Below, piece by piece: positions 30,373 to 35,788 of a stretch of DNA of 35,788 bases. Numbering within the stretch: the first letter of the stretch is position 1; every line of letters begins with the position of its first letter. The notes beneath the pieces were generated by a model that was not told the DNA's origin, did not search any database, and saw nothing but the letters and a program-made list of their open reading frames with translations. The DNA lies in the NCBI GenBank assembly GCA_015499995.1, contig JADNRV010000433.1:1-35788 (forward strand), in the 5' to 3' direction. Made by a program: the position numbers and the translations under genes. The stretch comes from Flammula alnicola (taxonomy: Eukaryota > Basidiomycota > Agaricomycetes > Agaricales > Strophariaceae).

Positions 30373-31461
30373 ATGACCATCCAATCCATCCCATCGTTCA
30401 ACCTCCTCGATAATACTACTATCCCGTGGATCGCCTGGGGTAACGGCAGCGGCCAAGCCAGCAAGAATGCAATTGAATGTGGCCATCTCGCCCTGGAGAG
30501 CGGTATTCGCCATATTGATACAGCTCAGTTGTACAAGAATGAGAAAGAAACTGGAGAGGCCATCAAACGATCGTCCTTGAGCCGTGAAGATGTTTATGTT
30601 ACGTCTAAGAGTGCGTCTTTATACATACCAACTATACGTGCGCCTTTTTCTGACCTGAAGAACCGTCAAGTCTCCTCAAAAGATAATGATGACCCCGTTC
30701 CGTTGGACGAGGTCGTCAGCTCCGTCGAAGGATCGATCGAAAGGCTTGGATTTATCCCTAACCTCTATCTTATCCACAACCCCTTCGTGGCTGCTCCTGG
30801 CGAACTCAAAGCCATGTGGAAGATCTTGGAAGACCTGAAATCGCAAGGGAAGCTCAATAGCATCGGTGTCAGCAACTTTAGACCACAAGACCTTGAGGCG
30901 GTTCTGGATGGCGCCAAATATAAACCTGTTATCAATCAGATGAGTCTGGCGATTTTCACGCGCTTTTGAGACTCTAATTGTACGATTTATAGCTCGAATA
31001 TCACCCATACACTCTCGCCTATCTTCAGCCCGTTTTGGATATACAGGCGAAGCACGGGATCCTCACCGCGTCGTACGGCACCTTATCGCCTACGCTTCGT
31101 CATCCGACTGGCGGCCCGCTAAAACCCATTTTGGAGCGGATTGCTGCCAGAATTTCGAAAGTTGTCGGAAAGGAACTGGACTCAAACACCGTTCTCCTTC
31201 TGTGGACTCGAGCTCAAGGGGTGGTAGTCGTTACCACCAGTGGCAACCCGGATCGAATCACAGCTCTTGGAGAGATTGCTACGCTTCCAAACCTCCTCGA
31301 GCTGGACGAAATTGATGAAATTACGCGCGTTGGGAAAACTATCCACTACAGAAACTATGTGGGATCCGTTTCTCGTTGTTCCTGTTTCAATATGCTAATC
31401 ATATTCGCAGACCGAGCATATGGAAAAGGACTTTGCACTTCCCAACCTCCCAGGCCAATAG
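30373..31461 (+). CDS. Aldo-keto reductase
   Basis: Four exons: 30373-30610, 30671-30939, 30993-31358, 31411-31461, giving 307 residues. The AKR tetrad is visible: Asp49 and Tyr54 in HIDTAQLYKNE, Lys79 in VYVTSK, His115 in LYLIHNPF. Further family blocks are GKLNSIGVSNFRPQDLEAVL, LEYHPYTLAYLQPVL, LLLWTRAQGVVVVTTSGNPD and ITRVGKTIHYRNY. AKRs use NADPH to reduce aldehydes or ketones to alcohols, which would suit the aldehyde product of the neighbouring A-T-R enzyme. The second intron starts ATGAGT instead of GTGAGT (30940), with a normal AG end at 30992. The only GT nearby shifts the frame, so splicing there may fail and the gene may be inactive unless this is a sequence error. Confidence 0.88.
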
Positions 31462-31675
31462 ACGATACATTTTATGCCTCGCGTGGAAATAATTAAGCTG
31501 TATTTGCGATTACTTGTGCAATGGCTTGTTTGAATCACTTTACCGAAGGGTTTGACATTTTCTTCCTTTACCTAGACCAGAATTTGCAAAAGCCCGTCAG
31601 TTGCAGGCTAGAAAGTCTGCATTGGAATCAACAGCGGAAGGGGGCGGATGCATCGCAGACCCTTGTCGATGTTCC

Positions 31676-32930
31676 TCAATCACTGAACCATTGGTCATCA
31701 ATAATATCCTCTGGCATCGCGCGATCCTCCGGGCGGATCCTCAGGAGCATCTCCAGGAAAGCTGTTGTTCCGAGAACATCGCCCTTCTCAAGGTGTCTTT
31801 CCAGAACGGACCCGAGGGTGATTGGGTAATAGGTCGTGTCTATCCGCAACGCACCTGCATGATCAAACGTGTTAATTCATTACTTATAAGCGATGATTGT
31901 GTTAAACTTGCCGTCTTCTGTGAACCACTGGCCGCTCAGCTTTCCAGGTTTAACGAGTTCGGCCGGCATTTCTCCAAAAAGCTCAATCATTTGGATGAGG
32001 TGGGATTCCTTGCGTGAAATGTTAAGTTCCAGGGTTTGGAACTCGGGGTCGAACAAAGCTTCTCCCGTGAGCAATTCAAAAAGCTTGGGGAATTAAATCA
32101 ACTTTATTAAGCCTTTAGAAATGAGTTTGGGACGTACGACGCAGCCAAGAGCCCACATGTCTGTGCTTGTCCCACATGGCGCCCCGATAAGAGTTTCGGG
32201 GGGCTGCAAAGCCTGACAATCGCTGTATTCAAGTCTCTGATGGCCGTCTAGCCTCCATCCAACCGTGAATTAATGAAGAGGGGAAAATCAGAGGTAACCG
32301 TAGAGCACACCTCCAGATTCCGGATTCGACAACGTAAACACTGCAATGGTTTCCGGAGAACGGAACTCCTCATGACTAAAAGATGTCACGCCTATTGACA
32401 ACTCTGAAGGACGTAACGAGGATTGCGTTTCTGCGCGCAGCTGCGATATGAGAGCCCGGAAATCAGTAGGCGAGAGGAGGATACTGTTTGGGTTGATATC
32501 TGCGAAGACGTTCGTCAGATGCTTCCCTCTCGAAAGAAGGAATCGTGTACTCACTGCCGTGCGCAGCCCCACGCGAGTTATGCAGGTTCCCGAGTTCGCG
32601 AAGTATGTCTCTAGCAATAAGCTTCACGAGTTGTATTGGTAGCTGGTCGCCGACGTGCGCACAGAGGTCCGCTACTGATGCGAATCGCTCGGTGGGATTG
32701 AGCGCGTCCCACAAGTGGCCTGGGAGATACACCTCCGCGGCGCATAACGCTTGACACCTGGTTGCTGTGATTTCGGTCGCCCGCGTGTCAGTGGTTTCTT
32801 GAGTTGTTGGGGCAGGGGTGGTCACGCGCGCCCCTCGCTTTCCAATGCCGGGCGCCAGCGCGATTGTAGTACGTATAGACCGAATGATGGACTTAAGCCT
32901 CTGGATGATCGTTTTCCGTGTCCGATGCAT
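31676..32930 (-). CDS. SRPK-like protein kinase homologue, probably catalytically dead
   Basis: Five exons on the minus strand: 32930-32555, 32499-32311, 32247-32138, 32083-31912, 31854-31676, about 341 residues. The C-lobe follows SRPK-like fungal kinases: IQLVKLIARDILRELGNLH, the catalytic-loop region, LQPPETLIGAPCGTSTDMWA, LFELLTGEALFDPEFQTLEL, SHLIQMIELFGEMPAELVK, TTYYPITLGSVLERHL and FLEMLLRIRPEDRAMPEDII. The loop reads AHGNINPNSILL where active kinases have HxDxKPxNIL, so both the catalytic Asp and the Lys are Asn. No Gly-rich loop or VAIK-type Lys is visible; the first 60 residues are basic and low in complexity. The intron 31911-31855 has a GC donor (GCAAGT). The sequence before the ATG looks like an intron end (CTCTCCTAG), so upstream exons around 33000-33240 are possible. 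It lies tail to tail with the aldo-keto reductase. Confidence 0.78.
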
Positions 32931-33411
32931 CTAGGAGAGAGAAGGCGAGGATGAGAAATGACGAATAGGGGGATATCAGTGGATTCTAAATGTGCGAGGA
33001 CAATATATTGTGCCCGCTTGCTTACCTATAACTGACTTTTGACTTGCTACACCTGAAGCCTTGAAACCCGGATCCTGAAGCTTGCGGGGCTCATTGTAAT
33101 AGGACGTTGGCTCTGATTCCTTTCCGGTTAATTTTCGCCTCGATGGAAGCCTACCTTTTACGAGTGAGATGCCAAGAAGCCGGTGCTTCGAACTTGAGAC
33201 GAGCATAAACTTTCTTTAGCGGTGTACATGAGTTATTCATCGCATGAATAAAACGCGGGCCGAATTCACTCCAAATGAGATATGCAATGAGGCTACGGGT
33301 ATGCTCTAGGGATTAAAACTTCAAGTTAGAATAAACCGGCGAAGGAGTTTCATGACGGCTGCAGCCGTGTATGTTCGTCGACCAAACTTCGCTAGCATCT
33401 CTGTTCTGCAC
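32931..33411. other. Region upstream of the kinase-like gene
   Basis: Minus-strand pieces with splice-like ends (for instance 33089-33026 ending at ATAG|GTAAGC, and an ATG-led frame from 33240) could be upstream exons of the kinase-like gene. I could not chain them with confidence. Confidence 0.25.
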
Positions 33412-33993
33412 TTAACCGCAGCGGCGCCACAGAACGCTGAATGAAGTCAGCCAACGAGGAGGAAGGACTTTGGCAGTGGCGCCGTTCGGCGTTGAAATTT
33501 GAAACGTTGTCGTCCTCTCGCCCTCATTTTCTCCGGTAACGGTAAAGCTGTTGTTGTCCAAGAATGAGGGTGTAACGCATATAAGTACAACAATTGCACT
33601 GTCTTTTCTGACGCAGAATCTCTGAGCAATATCTATACAGAACGCATGCTCAGCGCTCGGCACATATCCTCCTTGCCGAGATCGCATGGGAGGCTTTGCC
33701 GAAAATGGCAAGAACTCTATAATAAGGCATTGCCGAGGCCGCTTGTGGCAATTGGTCTGGACCCATTCACTGATCATGAACTCAACCATTAGAGTCATAA
33801 AATCACCAGTAGAATTATTCTCCACTGACTTTGGACCGGATGGCCTCGGTAGAAGCTGCGCGCTGAAAACGGAGCAGTGAGAATTGAATGAGAAGGATAT
33901 ATGATTTTCAAAGCAAGGGCTTGGCAAGGGCACTGGAGTAACGAGTTCATCAAAGCGTCGCGACAAAGGCTCCATGGATACCAACTCATACAA
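33412..33993 (-). CDS. Hypothetical 193-residue open frame
   Basis: An uninterrupted minus-strand frame starts with ATG at 33993 (MYELVSMEPLSRRFDEL) and ends at 33412. It has no motif, signal peptide or membrane helix I recognise. It is long for a chance frame in this intron-rich genome, and the opposite strand has no competing gene, but nothing else supports it. Confidence 0.3.
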   Translation of the reverse strand: MYELVSMEPLSRRFDELVTPVPLPSPCFENHISFSFNSHCSVFSAQLLPRPSGPKSVENNSTGDFMTLMVEFMISEWVQTNCHKRPRQCLIIEFLPFSAKPPMRSRQGGYVPSAEHAFCIDIAQRFCVRKDSAIVVLICVTPSFLDNNSFTVTGENEGERTTTFQISTPNGATAKVLPPRWLTSFSVLWRRCG

Positions 33994-34203
33994 CGGCCAA
34001 GGAATTTTATCGTCCTAATTGTAAGCATATGGAAGAAATATTATTTGCGCTTGAATATGGCCCATTTCCGAGACTGTTATGTTTGTGGCACTATGGGCCA
34101 GTGGATGCTTTCGCTTATATAGCCAACATTTCGATGGTCCTTCACTCACAATCACCATCCTCACTCGCTATAACGGTCACTTCTTCAGCAACGTACCCAC
34201 TGG

Positions 34204-34248
34204 GTAAGTCTTACGTGTTATGTTTGTTCGCCGCCGTTAATTATATAG
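34204..34248 (+). other. Probable 5' UTR intron of the C2H2 gene
   Basis: A strong donor (CTGG|GTAAGT) and an acceptor (TTATATAG) lie just before the start codon at 34259; the 45 bp between them carry no coding signal. The length is at the lower end of the introns in this window. Confidence 0.45.
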
Positions 34249-34258
34249 CCAAGAACAA

Positions 34259-35117
34259 ATGGAAGATTCTTCCCATCCTGGAACTCGTACTGCATTTCAT
34301 GCGTCGAAGTCTGGTCCTTACATTCCGCAGCACTCCACTGAGGTCAGTCTTCTAAATTATACCAGTATGCACGCGACACTGAAATTGATACACTTTCGGT
34401 TTGTCTTCCAGAATCAATTAGAACCCGTTTCCCATCGCCCTCATCGGCCAGTTAACCTGCCACAGGGTACAAGCTACATTCAGAACCATCCATCTGAATA
34501 TTTCGAGCAAGACCCTCGAATTTATTACGACAACATCAGATATGACATCCCCGACCGCGGAGAGACATTCAGAAACTCAAGGCAACCATCCCACGTTGAG
34601 AATTTCTACCGTGTACAGGGGGTCATAACTTCGCCCAGTACCAAACCCCAGCACATCATGCCCACGTACCCACTAGCTCTCAAGTTGGCAATAATGTACA
34701 CCGAGTGTCCCCTGCTGAGAACAATACCCTTCAGCCAAGCCGAGGGGCGTCTACGGATGTGCCTCGCCGTCAATGGAACGCATTCGTGTCCCGTGATGTC
34801 CATGGAGAGGCTGTCTGCCAGTGGAATGGCAGCTGTGGCGCAGTCTTTCAGTATGAAGGAAATTACGATCTCATGGAGCACCTCCGCGACCACCACCGCG
34901 TGCTCATTACAACCAACGTCGAAAACCCATGTCTCTGGAGGATGCAAATCCACCGTGGAATACTTGGGTGTTAATCTTCCCATTCATGTCAGGAACGTGC
35001 ATCTTGGAGTGAATCGAATGGCCTGCATACTCTGCGACATGAATTTCAGTTGCAAAGCGCCCGCCACTTTCAAGAAACATCTTACGGACGTGCACCCGGA
35101 GGTATCCTGGTTCTAGA
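34259..35117 (+). CDS. C2H2 zinc-finger protein with two frame breaks
   Basis: Exon 1 is 34259-34342 and the rest begins at 34412 after a 69 bp intron. The N-terminal half is low in complexity and tyrosine/proline-rich. Three fingers follow the mushroom pattern C-x-W-x-x-C...HLR-x-HH: finger 1 is VCQWNGSCGAVFQ with HLRDHH, finger 2 starts NPCLW and ends LPIHVRNVH, finger 3 is MACILCDMNFSC with HLTDVH. Finger 1 and the start of finger 2 are in a different frame from exon 2 and from the end of finger 2 and finger 3. One extra base in the G run at 34619-34623 would join the first pair, and two extra bases in the AG stretch near 34936 would join the second. Introns could also explain this, but I found no fitting sites. 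Probably a DNA-binding regulator if intact. Confidence 0.6.
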
Positions 35118-35594
35118 AATCAATGTGCTCGTGTATGACATGTCATATTCTTGTAATTCGATCACTGTTGCACCATTCCTCCATTCGTTAGAAATATAAG
35201 TAAAGCCTTGAGTCATCCTGGTTGCTAACTCCGCGTCGTTACCGCCTACATCGCGATTGAGATGTGAGTTGCGCTCGAGGTTAACGGAGGTACTTATAAG
35301 CGACAACTGCAAGACTTCGACTAAATGCGACATTAGAATTTTGCGAGATCCATTTTGTATGAAATATATCTGCACTGATTTAAGGATATAGAACAAGTGG
35401 GATGGTGAGGATTATGAAAGGGTATATCGTAGGTACGTGCGAAGCAAGTCAACTATCTATGCGTAGAACGGGATTATGTGTTAACGGAGGTCTGAGATGA
35501 TGATATTATATACATGATTAAATCGAGCAAGATGAAGTTTGGATGTGTAAGAAAAAATGTTAGCGGCAGGGTGACGTCAAGACCATCGCAGTTG
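35118..35594. other. Convergent intergenic region, nothing recognised
   Basis: About 480 bp between two convergent gene ends, AT-rich, probably both 3' untranslated regions. Confidence 0.45.
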
Positions 35595-35788
35595 TCAAAT
35601 CCAGTCAACCCCCTTTATCGGGTCAGGAATCCCGTGTCTAATTGTGTTCATTAGTTCCACGAGGACAATAAAAAGAAATGCGAGTACTCACTTCGCCTTG
35701 AGGTGGGATCGCACCCCCGATACATCAAAGAGGCGCGTTCGTTCTTTAGCAGACCCTAAAGCACAACGAAGACATTTCGCGACCTTGG
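35595..35788 (-). CDS. C-terminal end of a finger-like protein (cut by window edge)
   Basis: On the minus strand the frame is open from the edge to 35692, then a donor (GTGAGT), a 53 bp intron (35691-35639 or nearby, ending TTAG), and a last exon 35637-35595 ending in TGA. The peptide is KCLRCALGSAKERTRLFDV, then SGVRSHLKAKHGIPDPIKGV and DWI. C-x2-C followed after 19 residues by H-x4-H suggests a degenerate C2H2 unit like those in many fungal transcription factors. The rest of the gene lies beyond the window. Confidence 0.6.

Noticed and set aside
1..35788. CRISPR arrays, bacterial operons, ribosome binding sites
   Set aside because: The window is clearly eukaryotic; no regularly spaced repeats of CRISPR type were seen.

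Overview
The window looks like nuclear DNA of a mushroom-forming basidiomycete (Agaricomycetes). The genes are dense in 45-65 bp GT-AG introns. The recognisable content is typical of that class: the end of a NACHT-type NTPase gene, a DUF6697 protein, a small CCCH-finger family, a peptide ending in a CaaX box that looks like a mating pheromone precursor, a cytochrome P450, an NRPS-like adenylation-carrier-reductase and an SRPK-like kinase. Gene models were built by hand from reading frames and splice signals. Family names come from recognising motifs, not from database searches.

Layout. 1-676: 3' end of a NACHT/STAND-type gene (+). 677-2177: no clear gene; an imperfect direct repeat. 2178-4357: nine-exon family 4 glycosyltransferase (+). 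4400-8500: a mosaic of duplicated pieces holding two intact CCCH-finger paralogues (-), two copies of one internally deleted DnaJ pseudogene (+), a fragment of the DUF6697 gene start and an inverted fragment of the DnaJ gene end. 9349-11501: DUF6697 gene (-). 12253-13763: DnaJ/JJJ1-like gene (+), divergent from DUF6697 and followed by a further broken partial copy of its own 3' end. 15503-15664: 53-residue pheromone-precursor-like gene (+). 17706-19863: twelve-exon cytochrome P450 (+), then a paralogue that has lost its middle (20692-21448). 22070-22189: U6 snRNA gene (-). 22362-22593: a 232 bp MITE with TA duplications. 23083-24385: conserved fungal protein of unknown function (-). 25801-29801: NRPS-like adenylation-carrier-reductase (+), then an aldo-keto reductase (30373-31461, +), a possible small metabolic cluster. 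31676-32930: degenerate SRPK-like kinase (-) with a GC-AG intron. 34259-35117: C2H2-finger protein (+). 35595-35788: 3' end of another finger-like gene (-).

Two themes stand out. In 4.4-14.5 kb, pieces of the DnaJ/DUF6697 pair have been copied several times around the CCCH genes. In 25.8-35.1 kb, several genes that otherwise fit well carry small lesions: at least five single-base losses in the reductase, most of them at short runs; a G-to-A change at a splice donor of the aldo-keto reductase; two frame breaks in the C2H2 gene. The glycosyltransferase, P450, DUF6697 and DnaJ genes in the first 24 kb could be modelled without any such lesion. Either the right-hand genes are decaying or the sequence there is less accurate.
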